Notes: generated by a model from the letters alone, not told the origin. DNA of 64,000 nt from Hyphomicrobiales bacterium (GCA_900466605.1 UBMU01000014.1:122486-186485), one strand, 5' to 3'; positions 17,232 through 27,643 are shown, numbered from the stretch's first letter. Numbers and translations: made by a program.

Positions 17232-18638
17232 ATGAATGACATATTCCGCCCCACCGTGGACCGTGCGGCCACACTTTCGGTTACGCAGCAGATATACAGG
17301 GGGCTCCGGGACGCTATAAGAAATGGCGCACTGCCACACAATGGACGCCTCGCGTCATGGCAGGACCTCTCGTGTCAACTTGGTGTATCACGGGGAACCG
17401 TGAAGAGGGCGTACGACCTTTTGAAGGACGAGTCTCTCATAGAGACAAGGGGTAGTGGTGGGACGTGGGTGATTGCGAATTCGCAATTCGCGCCCGACAC
17501 CCAACCGAACACGGGGACAAACATACCGGGGCTCTTTTACGACTTTGAAGCCCCGCCTCAGTACTTCCAGCTAGGGGTGCCGGCCCAGGACGCCTTTCCC
17601 TCGAAGGCTTGGCACACGGCCTGGCGTCATGCGGTCGCGGGAGAGGTTACGGGTCCTCAGATCTACCCCGATCCTCGTGGGTTGATGTCACTTAGGCGCG
17701 AAATCGCAGGCTATCTGGCCACTGCCCGGGGGGTCGTCTGCCATCCGGACCAAGTGTTCGTCACTGCGGGCTTTGCAGGCGCTCTGGGGGTGGTTCTGAA
17801 TGCCATGGGGTTTCATGGAGAGCCGGTACTGATGGAAGACCCAGGGTTCCCCCGTACACGGGAAGCGTTGGAACGTTTTGGGATGGAGACAGTGCCTGTC
17901 CCAGTGGACCATGACGGAATGTGCCTGCCTGCCCATAGCGATATTGCCGGGGTACGGGTGGCGGTCGTGACACCGGGACAGCAGGCGCCTCTCGGGATGG
18001 CGCTCTCCCCCGCGCGGCGCTCCCGTCTTCTCGATTGGGCAACTAAATCGGACGGATGGATCATCGAGGACGACTACACAGGTGAACTCCAGCTGTCGGG
18101 TCACGCTCGGCCAAGTCTGGCAGCAAGCGATTTGAACGGTAGGGTTTTCCATATCGGTAGCTTCAGTAAAACCCTTAGCCCGGGTTTGAAACTTGGCTAC
18201 TTGGTTGTTCCCCAGCAGCTTCTCGCGACGTTCGCCAGCTTTGTCGCACATCTTGCGCCCGCTGGATCCAACGTGACCCAACGGGCTGTCCAAAGCTTCA
18301 TGTCAGGCGGTCACTACCTTAGGCACCTTCGACGAATGAAAGCGCTCTATTCCCAACGAAAGGCACTCTTGGTATCGGTGCTGCGAGATGAACTGCATCC
18401 GGCGATAAAATGCGAGTTCGACGGCGCTCTCTCTGTCAGACTTTTCTTCCCGGCGAACACCGATGACGTACAGATCGCCCGCAGATCGCGGGGGGAGGGC
18501 CTCGGAGCGATTCCGATCTCGGCTTGGTACCAAACGCCGAATCCTCCCTGTGGCTTGGTGCTCGGGATATCCAATGTTAACGCCAAAACGGTAAGGCAGC
18601 ATTGTAAACAGCTCGCCCGTATCATCGGCCGTGACTAG
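17232..18638 (+). CDS. MocR/PdxR-type GntR regulator
   Basis: A 468-aa protein. The N-terminal winged helix (residues 15-80; QIYRGLRDAI ... LGVSRGTVKRAYDLLKDESLI) is of the GntR type. The rest is a fold-type I aminotransferase-like domain with the PLP lysine in IGSFSKTLSPGLKLGY. MocR proteins sense pyridoxal phosphate or amino compounds and activate a neighbouring target, usually divergent. The divergent neighbour here is the secreted protein/response-regulator pair, only 87 bases away, making it the candidate target. Confidence 0.9.
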   Translation: MNDIFRPTVDRAATLSVTQQIYRGLRDAIRNGALPHNGRLASWQDLSCQLGVSRGTVKRAYDLLKDESLIETRGSGGTWVIANSQFAPDTQPNTGTNIPGLFYDFEAPPQYFQLGVPAQDAFPSKAWHTAWRHAVAGEVTGPQIYPDPRGLMSLRREIAGYLATARGVVCHPDQVFVTAGFAGALGVVLNAMGFHGEPVLMEDPGFPRTREALERFGMETVPVPVDHDGMCLPAHSDIAGVRVAVVTPGQQAPLGMALSPARRSRLLDWATKSDGWIIEDDYTGELQLSGHARPSLAASDLNGRVFHIGSFSKTLSPGLKLGYLVVPQQLLATFASFVAHLAPAGSNVTQRAVQSFMSGGHYLRHLRRMKALYSQRKALLVSVLRDELHPAIKCEFDGALSVRLFFPANTDDVQIARRSRGEGLGAIPISAWYQTPNPPCGLVLGISNVNAKTVRQHCKQLARIIGRD

Positions 18639-18871
18639 AGGTCAGGCTGCCACCGTTGCGGCGATCAGGATAGTAAGCGTGAGCTTTGCGGTTCTTACTC
18701 GGTTGTTCTCATCCCACAATTTTCCTGGGGAGGATTTCCCAGGGGCTGGGGACTCTCGTCGGCCTGAATAGCGCTCAATAACTCCCCGTGGAGGATTGCT
18801 CGCTGTCGGAGTGCCTCCATGCGCGACGTTGGCACGCCGTTCCTCGAATAACCCAGATTCCTTCTATCCAC

Positions 18872-20038
18872 TTAGATCCTGAGTGCGTGAACCTCAATGG
18901 GGGCGTCAAAACCATGTATCTTGTGATGGCCGAGTGCCTCGGTACTGTCTGCACAATTCGCCGACTTTACGAAGTCGCCCGAGATCAATACAGGGCGCTG
19001 GAGCGTCTTGGTCATTCCTTCTAGTCTCGACGCGAGATTCACCGCGGGGCCGATTACCGTGAAATCGAGTCTTCTCTTGGAGCCAATATTTCCGTACATG
19101 ACCTCGCCAACGTGAACGCCGGTTCCGAACCTAATCCGTTCATCGAGTGCTTGGAACATCGCAATTTGCGCCTCTGTTACCGCGGAGAGTAATCTCTCAC
19201 ACGCCCCTGGTCGATCGAGGGGGAATACAGCCAAGAGGCCGTCGCCGATGAACTTCAGTATTTCGCCGCCGTTTCGCTCGATTGGATCTGCGACCAAGTC
19301 AAAATAGCTGTTGAGGATATTGATCACTTCATCGCGGTGACGCGTGGACGCCAATTGGGTGAAGTTGCGAAGGTCGCAAATCATCACCGCTGCATTCACG
19401 GTGACGCCACTCCCGCGTGTTGTAGCTCCCTCCAATATCTGCTCGCTCGCATGGGGACCGACGTAGGTTTGTAGGAGGGTTCTCGCAAGCTGGTTTTTGA
19501 GCCGGATTTCTGTCACAAGCGAGAAAAGCGGAAGAAGCTCGTCGATGAGCGAAATCTCGTCGTCGAGGAAACCATCAGGTCTTTCCGTGGCAAACGTGAT
19601 CAAATGTCTGCGACCTTGCGTGTGATCTAGTGGCCAGGCTGCGTAGTCGCTGTGTCCCTGTTGTCTCAATTCATCGTAGATTGGAAAGATATGGGGGCCG
19701 CAAACTTGAATTTTTTGCCGGAGCCGCTGCCCCGTCTTGATTACTAAATGGAATGGGCTTCTCAGAAAAACATCCGTCGCCTCTACGTCGTAGGCAACGG
19801 TATGGACGTCAACGTCAGGATCTTCGCGGGTCCAGATGATCCGTGTGCCGAGCCACTGTGGGTGGTGTACCCGGAAATGCAAGGTGGACCGACTTAGCGG
19901 CACACCTTGCTCGGTTAGGCGCGTGCAAAGTTTCGCGAATATGACTTCGACGCGGGGCTCTTCTCGAAGGCCGGCCGCAAGCCAAGCTGTCAACGAGTTT
20001 CTGCTCCGTTGATAATCGAAAACCATACCCATCACCAT
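18872..20038 (-). CDS. Class III adenylate/guanylate cyclase
   Basis: A 388-aa protein. The N-terminal half (to about 190) is an unassigned sensory region typical of rhizobial cyclases. The C-terminal cyclase homology domain has the metal-binding Asp in ICDLRNFT, the second in KFIGDGLLAVF, and the purine/ribose site in DFTVIGPAVNLASRLEG including the transition-state Arg. The core residues therefore look intact, and cAMP or cGMP production is expected. It ends on the minus strand facing the MocR gene. Start codons at 20038, 20032 and 20026 cannot be distinguished. Confidence 0.87.
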   Translation of the reverse strand: MVMGMVFDYQRSRNSLTAWLAAGLREEPRVEVIFAKLCTRLTEQGVPLSRSTLHFRVHHPQWLGTRIIWTREDPDVDVHTVAYDVEATDVFLRSPFHLVIKTGQRLRQKIQVCGPHIFPIYDELRQQGHSDYAAWPLDHTQGRRHLITFATERPDGFLDDEISLIDELLPLFSLVTEIRLKNQLARTLLQTYVGPHASEQILEGATTRGSGVTVNAAVMICDLRNFTQLASTRHRDEVINILNSYFDLVADPIERNGGEILKFIGDGLLAVFPLDRPGACERLLSAVTEAQIAMFQALDERIRFGTGVHVGEVMYGNIGSKRRLDFTVIGPAVNLASRLEGMTKTLQRPVLISGDFVKSANCADSTEALGHHKIHGFDAPIEVHALRI

Positions 20039-20848
20039 AAACGTAAGCCCCCATCATCTATCGTAGCGCACTTGTTGGCAACCGATGTTGTGAGGGCACG
20101 ACTAGGTACTCCCTAACGCTAGCACACATGGGATGTACGCCCGCGGAACCATCGTTGAATACTATACGTGAGTTTGGCCCTGTCAGTTTCTCGCTCCAAA
20201 TCCGCCTGCATCAGACGATGGCTCATTTGGTCATTGAGCCGCTGATGAAAGCGAGAAGATCTTTGGATTTGATCGACTTCCCAAGAAAACCAACCGCACC
20301 GCCGGCTATCGCCGCCGCCCGAATTCGTGAGTCCGAGAATGATGTCACTATGCCTACCGGTGGGCCGTCTTGTATTAAATCGGCTCTCGGTGCGTCGTAT
20401 TTTTGGTTCATCGCTGCCGCGTTCTCACGGCTGCCTGGTGCCTGCGACATAACGTTGGGGCTCACGAACTCGCGCGTGCGTCGCAGGCGTACTTCCGCGC
20501 CTTCCTGCCCAGAACCTTCCGCGATCGCGTGCTCGAGGATCTACCACTGAGTGAATAAAACGCGATGAGAATTTTGGGTCTGAACATCATTGGATCCAAT
20601 GGGATTTAGCTGCCGGCAGGCGCCATAGCCCGTCGCGAAAAATGATGGAACAACGCGCAGCATGGTAGTCGGCGAGAGATGGAATGTGCGTAGAAGAAAT
20701 TGGACGATCGGGAGGAAGGCCCAGGAACATTAACTCGACTGCGCGGGTCGATCTCTCTGCATCTGTAAAACCCTGGTTCCAATAGCCGGGCTCGTAGGTT
20801 AGGAGATAAGGTATGAATCGTTAATGGATGTTGGTTGGGGGCCAAACA
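20039..20848. other. Gap with receiver remnant
   Basis: Apart from the receiver-like fragment at 20223-20465 no gene is supported. A plus-strand frame near 20450-20550 reads ELARASQAYFRAFLPRTF and looks protein-like, but has no start and no family match that I recognise; it may be another remnant. Confidence 0.35.
20223..20465 (-). pseudogene. Remnant of a FixJ-type receiver domain
   Basis: A 80-codon minus-strand frame has VGIVTSFSDSRIRAAAIAGG followed by AVGFLGKSIKSKDLLAFI. This matches beta-4 to alpha-5 of a receiver (VIFxTA ... GAxGFLxKP ... LLxxI) but lacks the beta-1 to beta-3 part with the phospho-acceptor. The conserved Lys is kept but the usual Pro after it is Ser. It is most simply a decayed fragment of a response regulator. 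Confidence 0.55.
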
Positions 20849-21478
20849 ATGCTTCGACTCTATGACAGCCGCTTTTCAGGCAATTCGTGGAAGATAAGGA
20901 TATTGTTGAACCAGCTACAAAGGCCTTTCGAGCGGCACACTCTCGACCTCGACGCAGGCGAAACGAAGACCGATGCCTTCTTAAAACTCAATCGGTTTAG
21001 TCGAGTCCCGGTTTTGCGGCTCGAAGACGGCCGTACCGTTGTCGAGTCCGCGGCAATTCTGTTGTACTTGGCAGAAGGCACGCCCTACCTCTATGACGAT
21101 CAGTACCTTCGTTCCCAGGTGATCGGGTGGATGTTCTTCGAGCAGGGAGACTTGCAGCGGTTCATTGCGTTGGCCAGAGTTTATCATCTCAAAGGGATGG
21201 CGGACAAAATGTCTCAACAGATCGAACAACTTCATGCCAATGGCTATCTCGGCCTTGCGAAGCTCGAACGTTGGCTTGTTGCCCACGAATGGCTGGTTGG
21301 AGATAGATATACCGTGGCCGACCTAGCCGTATTCTCATACGTCTCGCTTGCACACGAAGGAAGTTACCAGATGGATCGATTTCCCAACATCAATCGTTGG
21401 CTCGATTCTGTTAAGGCTCAACCGGGCTGGATCGGGATACTCGAGCAAAGCACCTACCAGAACAATGCGGCTGCTTGA
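20849..21478 (+). CDS. Glutathione S-transferase family protein
   Basis: A 209-aa protein with the GST layout. The thioredoxin-like N-domain (LRLYDSRFSGNSWKI ... FSRVPVLRL with the cis-Pro ... ESAAILLYL) binds glutathione, and the helical C-domain has the conserved DRYTVADLAVFSYV motif. It conjugates or reduces electrophiles with glutathione in the cytoplasm; substrate unknown. The ATG at 20849 gives the usual family N-terminus; an in-frame ATG at 20828 is an alternative. It stands alone. Confidence 0.88.
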   Translation: MLRLYDSRFSGNSWKIRILLNQLQRPFERHTLDLDAGETKTDAFLKLNRFSRVPVLRLEDGRTVVESAAILLYLAEGTPYLYDDQYLRSQVIGWMFFEQGDLQRFIALARVYHLKGMADKMSQQIEQLHANGYLGLAKLERWLVAHEWLVGDRYTVADLAVFSYVSLAHEGSYQMDRFPNINRWLDSVKAQPGWIGILEQSTYQNNAAA

Positions 21479-22076
21479 TAACCGCTAAATCAGCGCAACT
21501 CTTTGAAGTCCCCAATCGATCGCGCATTCCCAAACCTCGGCAATTTGGTGAGCTCCTTTTCAGACATCAAGTGCGACAAATGCGGTTCGTGGTCAGCTAG
21601 AAGACGCGGTGAGTGTCGCGCGGAGTGACAAGTACGGAAGATTGATCGATGTCGAGCTTCAGCTGCGTTTCTTCGCAGCCCCGTGGGAATAATTCTCACA
21701 TTGGCTCGCAAGCTCGAAGGGCGGCCTTTTATCTGCTAAGAATGCTTCCCGCAAAAGCTATGCTAGCGCCGATATCCCATGGTCTCGATAGCTGCGCCCA
21801 GCAGATATGATGGTCCTTTTAAGATGACATGATTTGCCGTGATCGCAGGTGGATAGGATGGTCGCAGGGTTGTCACCGAACTGAGCGGACAACTGACCGG
21901 CAGAAAGTCACGAGGATGCAGAGGCTCGGTGTTGGAGATTTCGGGACATTAACTGCATAGCCCATCGGGCACACACTTGACGTTTGAAGTTCGATGGCAT
22001 GGATATGCTTGCGGGAGGTACCCGGGCTCCTATGTGGCGCGTTTTGCGTTGATGTGATCTATGACGGTAGGTATCG
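21479..22076. other. Intergenic gap
   Basis: About 600 bases with no supported gene. A few short frames with CxxC-like or charged stretches were seen but cannot be defended. Confidence 0.35.
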
Positions 22077-22997
22077 ATGCTTGATCTCAAAGACGTTTAC
22101 TTCTTTGTACAAGTCGTTGATCGAGGAGGATTTACCGCGGCCGGTCATAGTTTAAGGGTTCCGAAATCGACTCTTAGCCACAGAGTCCGTGAACTTGAGG
22201 CCGCCCTTGGCGTGCGACTGATCAATCGGACATCAAGGCAATTCGGCATGACAGACCTCGGCGCGGAGTTCTATCAGTACGCCCTCCAGATGCTGCACAG
22301 TGCGGATTTGGCGGAGGAGTTCGTCCGGCAAAGATTGAGCGAGCCGAGTGGAACGATCAGAATGACAACCGCGGTAGAGATCGCGCAGTTTGCCTTGAAA
22401 GATCTGATCCCCGTCTTTTTGAACAGATATCCGAAAGTCAAGATTGTGGAGATAGCTACCGATAGACTGGTGGACATGGTCGGTGAGGGATTCGACCTTG
22501 CACTTCGGGGGCATGTCGCGTCCCTGCAGAACTCAACGCTTGTTCAGCGGAGTATCGCAAGCGTTCCCTGGTACCTTTTCGCAAGCCCCAATTACTTGAG
22601 AGCTTTTGGCGACATCACCGATCCACAAAGTCTTGCCAAACATTCTACCCTTTCGATGGATCAGCATGGTGCGGACATGTGGCATTTGAAGGGACCCGGA
22701 GGGAGGACGATCGAGGTCTCCATCGAGCCGAGGTTTCTCAGCAACAATATGATCGCTCTCAAGGAAGCGGCCTGTGCTCACCTTGGTGTGGTTGCCCTGC
22801 CCGGGTATATTTGTCGAGAAGAGATCGAGGCGGGAAAACTTTATCAAATACTGCCTGGCTGGATGACAGCGGATGCACGGATGAGCGCATTGGTCCCCCA
22901 CAGAAATGGATTGCTGCCAGCTGTAAGGTCCCTCGTGGATTTCCTTGCTGTCGAGGTGCCCAAGGTAACGGCCTTTACACCTCGTTCACCGGAGTGA
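22077..22997 (+). CDS. LysR-family transcriptional regulator
   Basis: A 306-aa regulator. The N-terminal winged helix-turn-helix (residues 3-62; FFVQVVDRGGFTAAG ... VPKSTLSHRVRELE) is standard LysR of the CrgA/PA2206-like subgroup, followed by a type 2 periplasmic-binding-like effector domain (residues 90-290). Regulators of this type usually control a divergent or adjacent oxidoreductase gene. No obvious target lies immediately beside it: upstream is about 600 bases of empty DNA and the next gene downstream is another LysR regulator. Confidence 0.9.
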   Translation: MLDLKDVYFFVQVVDRGGFTAAGHSLRVPKSTLSHRVRELEAALGVRLINRTSRQFGMTDLGAEFYQYALQMLHSADLAEEFVRQRLSEPSGTIRMTTAVEIAQFALKDLIPVFLNRYPKVKIVEIATDRLVDMVGEGFDLALRGHVASLQNSTLVQRSIASVPWYLFASPNYLRAFGDITDPQSLAKHSTLSMDQHGADMWHLKGPGGRTIEVSIEPRFLSNNMIALKEAACAHLGVVALPGYICREEIEAGKLYQILPGWMTADARMSALVPHRNGLLPAVRSLVDFLAVEVPKVTAFTPRSPE

Positions 22998-23448
22998 TCG
23001 ATCAAAAATGGCGGCCCCCAAACTTTCGTTTGCTAGGCGTTTGCCGGTCGGTGATGTACGTCTGTACCGTCAGTCGTCAATTGGATGAGAGAGTTGGCTT
23101 CATTCGTCCATCGGAAAACGGTTTATGCTCCGCTGCCTGTTAGTGACTGGCCTCTCGAAGGATTAGACATTCTCGACGTCTTCGAGGCAGTCACGCGAAC
23201 AATGACCTTTCCACGTCGATGACGCATGGGGCGGTTGGCTCTCCCGGTTCGATTGGTCAACATAGGCACAGTTCTAGAAGCCATTCGCAATGCGGATGGT
23301 TATTGGCGCAGCGCAGTCGCAACGGGCAATCTTGTCGATCTTGCGCATGGCCTTTGGCAGGCCATCTACCAAGAAGCTTTAGGTGCTGCCGACGACTAGC
23401 AGCGCAGGCCCCATATCCTCGAAACGAAGCCAGGAAGGTGTCGTGACA
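22998..23448. other. Intergenic gap with one small frame
   Basis: Only the 57-codon frame at 23226-23399 stands out; otherwise nothing is supported between the two LysR genes. Confidence 0.35.
23226..23399 (+). CDS. Possible 57-aa hypothetical protein
   Basis: An ATG-started 57-codon frame upstream of the second LysR gene. The C-terminal two thirds (VLEAIRNADGYWRSAV ... LAHGLWQAIYQEALGAADD) has an amphipathic, protein-like composition. No good ribosome binding site precedes the ATG and an in-frame stop lies just upstream, so it may be a fragment of an older gene. No family is recognised. Confidence 0.25.
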   Translation: MGRLALPVRLVNIGTVLEAIRNADGYWRSAVATGNLVDLAHGLWQAIYQEALGAADD

Positions 23449-24333
23449 ATGCATGGAATTTTGACTGAGGCACCCGGATTGGTGGCGTTCGTCCGCACCG
23501 TGCAGACCGGTTCCTTCAGCACTGCGGCGCGAAGCCTTGGCGCGACCCCTTCTTCGACGTCTAGGAGCGTTTCACGACTCGAAGTCCTGCTTGGGGCAAA
23601 GCTTTTCCGCCGGTCTACGCGTGTATTGACCCTTACAGCTGAGGGGGAAGCATTCTACCAGAAAGTTATGCCGTTGCTTTTAGAGATCGAAAACGCCACG
23701 GACATCGTGCAATCCCACAAGAAGGCCTCTGGGCATCTTCGCGTCAGTCTTCCTGGCGAATTGGGGAGGCTCATTGTTGGAAGGATATTTGGGGACTTCA
23801 TGAAGGCCTACCCGGAAATATCGATGGAGATTGGGTTGACCGATGCACACGTCGATATCCTGCGAGAGAAGTGCGATTTGGCATTTCGCATCGGGCGCGC
23901 GGATCAAAATGGTTTGATGTCTCGAACGATTGCACATCTGGACATGGTGTTGGTCGCTTCGCCTTCGTTCCTTGAACCGCACGGGAAGGTGGAAGACATC
24001 ACGGCGTTGCGAGCGCTTCCCTTTGCCCGCTATGCAGTCCGCGGCCGGCCCTATCCGGTGCGGTTCAAAAGCGGTAGCGAGTTCGTTCCTAGCGGTAGGC
24101 TGGACCTGGATTCGGCTGCGGCAATAAAGGAAGCAGCTAAAAGGGGACTAGGAGTTGGTCATCTTCTTAGGCGCGTCGTGCAAGAAGACATCGACAACGG
24201 GCAACTCGTCGAACTGCTGCCTGACCACGAGTTGGAGAACGTCCCCTTCCGCGCGCTCCACGCGTTCGGCCGAATGCCCAACTATCGGATGCAACTGCTG
24301 ACAGACTTCATTGCCGAAACGATGCGGGGCTAG
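23449..24333 (+). CDS. LysR-family transcriptional regulator
   Basis: A 294-aa LysR regulator. The helix-turn-helix spans about residues 10-65 (FVRTVQTGSFSTAARSLGATPSS with TSRSVSRLE), followed by the ligand-binding domain. It belongs to the same CrgA-like subgroup as the regulator at 22077 but is not a close copy. The ATG at 23449 follows an AGGAAGG ribosome binding site; the open frame extends upstream without one. Its target is not evident from the neighbours. Confidence 0.9.
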   Translation: MHGILTEAPGLVAFVRTVQTGSFSTAARSLGATPSSTSRSVSRLEVLLGAKLFRRSTRVLTLTAEGEAFYQKVMPLLLEIENATDIVQSHKKASGHLRVSLPGELGRLIVGRIFGDFMKAYPEISMEIGLTDAHVDILREKCDLAFRIGRADQNGLMSRTIAHLDMVLVASPSFLEPHGKVEDITALRALPFARYAVRGRPYPVRFKSGSEFVPSGRLDLDSAAAIKEAAKRGLGVGHLLRRVVQEDIDNGQLVELLPDHELENVPFRALHAFGRMPNYRMQLLTDFIAETMRG

Positions 24334-24474
24334 CGTCACTGAGCACTGCCCCGCGATTTGAACCTTCCTTCCCAACGCCGCGGTTGCCCATACCACTCGC
24401 AGTCCTGCCAGGCATAAGCTTCCCATTTGCGATGAGGCTGAAAAGTACTACAGTTCACTCGGAACAGAGATGGG

Positions 24475-27390
24475 ATGAACGAGTTGGGGGCGCAACGCTT
24501 TATTTTGTTGGTGGTGCTGGCATTGGTCGGACTGCTAACATTCCGAATAGCCGGTAGCATATTCGCCTTTCTGCCCCTCTTTGTCGCACTTTTGCTCACG
24601 ATTCGCGGGAGAGCCGCGCAGCTGATAGTGGGAGCGCTTGCGGTTGGTTTGCTGATTTCCATCGTAGTTGCCATGGTCAGCGAGAGCACCTCCAAGGCGC
24701 AGGCTGTAGCCTGGGCATCCTTTTTCACGATTGTCCTCGCCACAGTTGCGGCTGTTTCGCAGGTGAGGTCAGCTGAGACCCTAGGTCCAGCGGGTGTTCT
24801 GCGGCGGTTGGCTGTTTCGACCGCGAGCGATGTTTCTCAAAACGGGCAAGCTGAGCCATCGACGTCGATTGAAATCGTCCACGAGGAAGATCGAAAGTCG
24901 GCCGCATTCGCTTCGGCCAGGGCATTTTGGACAGGGGTAACTCAAGTCATGAGCTTCCGCCTGCTTCAAGAGGACGGTAGTTATCGTTGGACAGAGGTGA
25001 GGGCTGAACCACCCGTCCCATCGGGGGTGAAGGTCGACCCGCTTGTTACCGGGAAGGACTTGCCGTTCGTTTCCGAGCCGATTGGTCCGCTCGCTTCCCA
25101 GGTCGATGCCGTGAGTGCGGCAAAAACGATCGAGAACCTGTTTGGCAATGGCTGGGCCTTTGACGCCAATGGTAGGTGGATCTACCTGCCCCGATTTGCT
25201 CAAACGACGCTCGGGTATACACCTGACGAACTGAATGTCTCGTGCGATGAGGGGTTTGTTGCCTGGAAGCTCCTCCTGCATCCCGATGAGTACGAGGCAG
25301 TTGCCGACAATTGGCTGCGATGCTTGAAAACCGGAATGGCCTTCAATGCGGAGTTCCGGATTCGACGCAGGACGGGGTACGCCTGGGCACGATCCTCCGC
25401 ACGTCCCGTTCATGACAGCGCAGGCAAAATCGTTGGCTGGTACGGGACTTCGATCGATATTGACGTCCATAGAAAGACCGTCGAGGTGCTTCACGAAAGG
25501 GAGCGCGAGCTCTTGGAGTTGGTCAACGTCGTTCCCAGCAATGTTTGGCGGTTGGCAAGGGACGGGGAACCCAATTTCTTCAACACTCGAATGGCCGACT
25601 ATCTCGGCCTAACCGTTGATGAAGTCGTCCGGCCGGGCCTCTCGAAGCTCGACGCAATGATTGAAATGGCTGTACATCCGGATGACAGAGCAAGCTTCAA
25701 AGCGGACTTAGGGCACTCGCTAGAGACAGGAGAGGGTTTCGCTTCACGCTACCGCCTCCGCCGCTTCGATGGGACGTACCGGTGGATGTCCAGTCGTGCA
25801 GAAGCGCTGCGCGGTCGAGATGGTGAGATCGTTCAGTGGTACGGTCTATGCCACGACATCAATGATCAGGTCGATATCGAGGAGGCGCTTCAGAGGAGTG
25901 AATGGCACCTCCATCAATTGATCGATGCGTTGCCTGTTCGGGTTTGCAGCTGGACGCCAGCGGGTGACCTTTCCTACGTAAGTAAACGTTATCTGGAGGA
26001 ATTGGGACTTTCAACGGCCACATTTCAAGAAATGAGTGCCGCCGCAACCGCACTGGTCCACCCCGACGACGCCGCCCTAGTTCATGAGCGCGCATCCGAG
26101 GCAATCCGAAAGGGAGAAATTTTCGTTATGCGCTATCGTCGCTGCGGCCTCGACGGCGTGTATAGGTGGACTGATGGTCGCTTCGAGCCACTTCGCAACG
26201 CCGAGGGTAAGATCACGGAGTGGTACGGCCTCTCAATCGACGTAGACGATGAAATGCGGATCCAGCAATCACTCAGGGCGAGCGAGCAATCCTTGCAACA
26301 ACTCGTGGAGACGCTACCAGCCCTGATTTACTGCGCGACGCCCGAGGGAAAGCCTATCTACAGAAGCAAGAAACTTCGAGAGTTCCTGGGATTTGGACTT
26401 GAGGAGAAGGACAGTACAGAAAAGACGCGACTTGAGGGGACGCTGGAGGCTATTATTCATCCTGATGATCTTCCTGTTGTGCAAGAGCGATATGGCCACT
26501 CGTTAGCGACAGGAGAGCCATATGTCCTAAAGCACCGCCTGAGGCGCTTTGATGGCACCTACCGGTGGGTAGAAACCCGGACCGCCGCCATGCGCGATGA
26601 GAGCGGTGCAATAGTTCAGTGGAACGGGGTTTGTCTGGACATCGACGACTGGATGAAGTCTCAGGAGGAGTTGGGACTTGCACAGCGAAATCTTGCGCGA
26701 GCGAGTGAAGCAGCGAGCTTGGCTGAACTTACCGCGTCTATCGCTCATGAGGTAGGACAGCCGCTTGCGGCGCTGGTTTCTAGCTCCGACGCTTGTCAGC
26801 AGTGGCTCTCGGCCGATCCTCCCAATATTGAGCGAGCGCAACGGGCTCTTGAACGGGTTGTGCGAAGTGCGGGCACCGCGACCGAGGTGGTGACTCGCAT
26901 TCGGGCGTTGTTCAAACACAACAACGACGCCAGAAGTCTGACCTCGATCGCTGGCGTGCTCGCCGAAGCACGCGATCTCATGAGCGAGGAGGTCATTCGG
27001 CGCAATGTCCGTGTTGAGGTCGACATTGAACGAGACCTCCCTGCTGTCCACATCGACCGCGTTCAAATTCAACAGGTGCTCGTCAACCTTGTACGCAACG
27101 CGCTTGATGCACTGGAATCCGTCAGCGGCCACCGGACGCTAAAAGTCCGGGCATGCTTGAGAGGGAATGCCATTCAGATAGGGCTCAGCGACAACGGACC
27201 GGGAATTGAAGCCCCTGATCGGATATTTGAGCCCTTCTTCACCACGAAGGGTCAAGGGATGGGGATGGGACTTGCAATATGCCGCTCCATCGTCGAGTCT
27301 CATGGTGGGCAGTTATGGGCCGAGAAGGCCGAGCCGCATGGGGCGACATTCGTGTTCACTTTGCCGTTTGACTACGCGGCCGCAGTGTGA
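24475..27390 (+). CDS. Large multi-PAS sensor histidine kinase
   Basis: A 971-aa membrane kinase. Three or four hydrophobic helices occupy residues 8-95. Then comes a PAC-like partial repeat (about 150-180) and four full PAS/PAC repeats starting near 220, 340, 470 and 600, each with a YRxRRxDGxYRW-type PAC segment. HisKA has SIAHEVGQPLAA (phospho-acceptor His near 758; Gly replaces the common Asn). HATPase has the N box, DNGPGIE, FEPFFTTK and MGMGLAICRS. It is a longer relative of the kinase at 4371, probably made by PAS duplication. It converges on the receiver gene at 27644, its nearest potential partner. Confidence 0.9.
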   Translation: MNELGAQRFILLVVLALVGLLTFRIAGSIFAFLPLFVALLLTIRGRAAQLIVGALAVGLLISIVVAMVSESTSKAQAVAWASFFTIVLATVAAVSQVRSAETLGPAGVLRRLAVSTASDVSQNGQAEPSTSIEIVHEEDRKSAAFASARAFWTGVTQVMSFRLLQEDGSYRWTEVRAEPPVPSGVKVDPLVTGKDLPFVSEPIGPLASQVDAVSAAKTIENLFGNGWAFDANGRWIYLPRFAQTTLGYTPDELNVSCDEGFVAWKLLLHPDEYEAVADNWLRCLKTGMAFNAEFRIRRRTGYAWARSSARPVHDSAGKIVGWYGTSIDIDVHRKTVEVLHERERELLELVNVVPSNVWRLARDGEPNFFNTRMADYLGLTVDEVVRPGLSKLDAMIEMAVHPDDRASFKADLGHSLETGEGFASRYRLRRFDGTYRWMSSRAEALRGRDGEIVQWYGLCHDINDQVDIEEALQRSEWHLHQLIDALPVRVCSWTPAGDLSYVSKRYLEELGLSTATFQEMSAAATALVHPDDAALVHERASEAIRKGEIFVMRYRRCGLDGVYRWTDGRFEPLRNAEGKITEWYGLSIDVDDEMRIQQSLRASEQSLQQLVETLPALIYCATPEGKPIYRSKKLREFLGFGLEEKDSTEKTRLEGTLEAIIHPDDLPVVQERYGHSLATGEPYVLKHRLRRFDGTYRWVETRTAAMRDESGAIVQWNGVCLDIDDWMKSQEELGLAQRNLARASEAASLAELTASIAHEVGQPLAALVSSSDACQQWLSADPPNIERAQRALERVVRSAGTATEVVTRIRALFKHNNDARSLTSIAGVLAEARDLMSEEVIRRNVRVEVDIERDLPAVHIDRVQIQQVLVNLVRNALDALESVSGHRTLKVRACLRGNAIQIGLSDNGPGIEAPDRIFEPFFTTKGQGMGMGLAICRSIVESHGGQLWAEKAEPHGATFVFTLPFDYAAAV

Positions 27391-27643
27391 CGCGCTCTTC
27401 GATCCGTGCATCTGCATTCTCACGGTATGCCGCCGTCATACCTCAAAGGTCGATATCCGCGGATGTTCCGATACGGGCTGCTATGCGTGCGGGGCACCAA
27501 TACCGTCGGCGACCTCGAAGATGCTTAGCAGCAGTAAGCTCCATAATCGCTCGCCAGACCCGCTGACTCCCACTCTCCCGCGTTGGCACGACGTCCACCT
27601 CGATCGAGTTGAACTATGCCGCACTGGATTGCTATCTTGCTAT

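Noticed and set aside
18640..18780. Hairpin CCTGGGGA/TTCCCAGG after the MocR gene.
   Set aside because: Imperfect and without a T run; too weak to call a terminator.
20440..20560. Plus-strand frame reading ELARASQAYFRAFLPRTF.
   Set aside because: No start codon or ribosome site and no identified family; could be a remnant, left uncalled.
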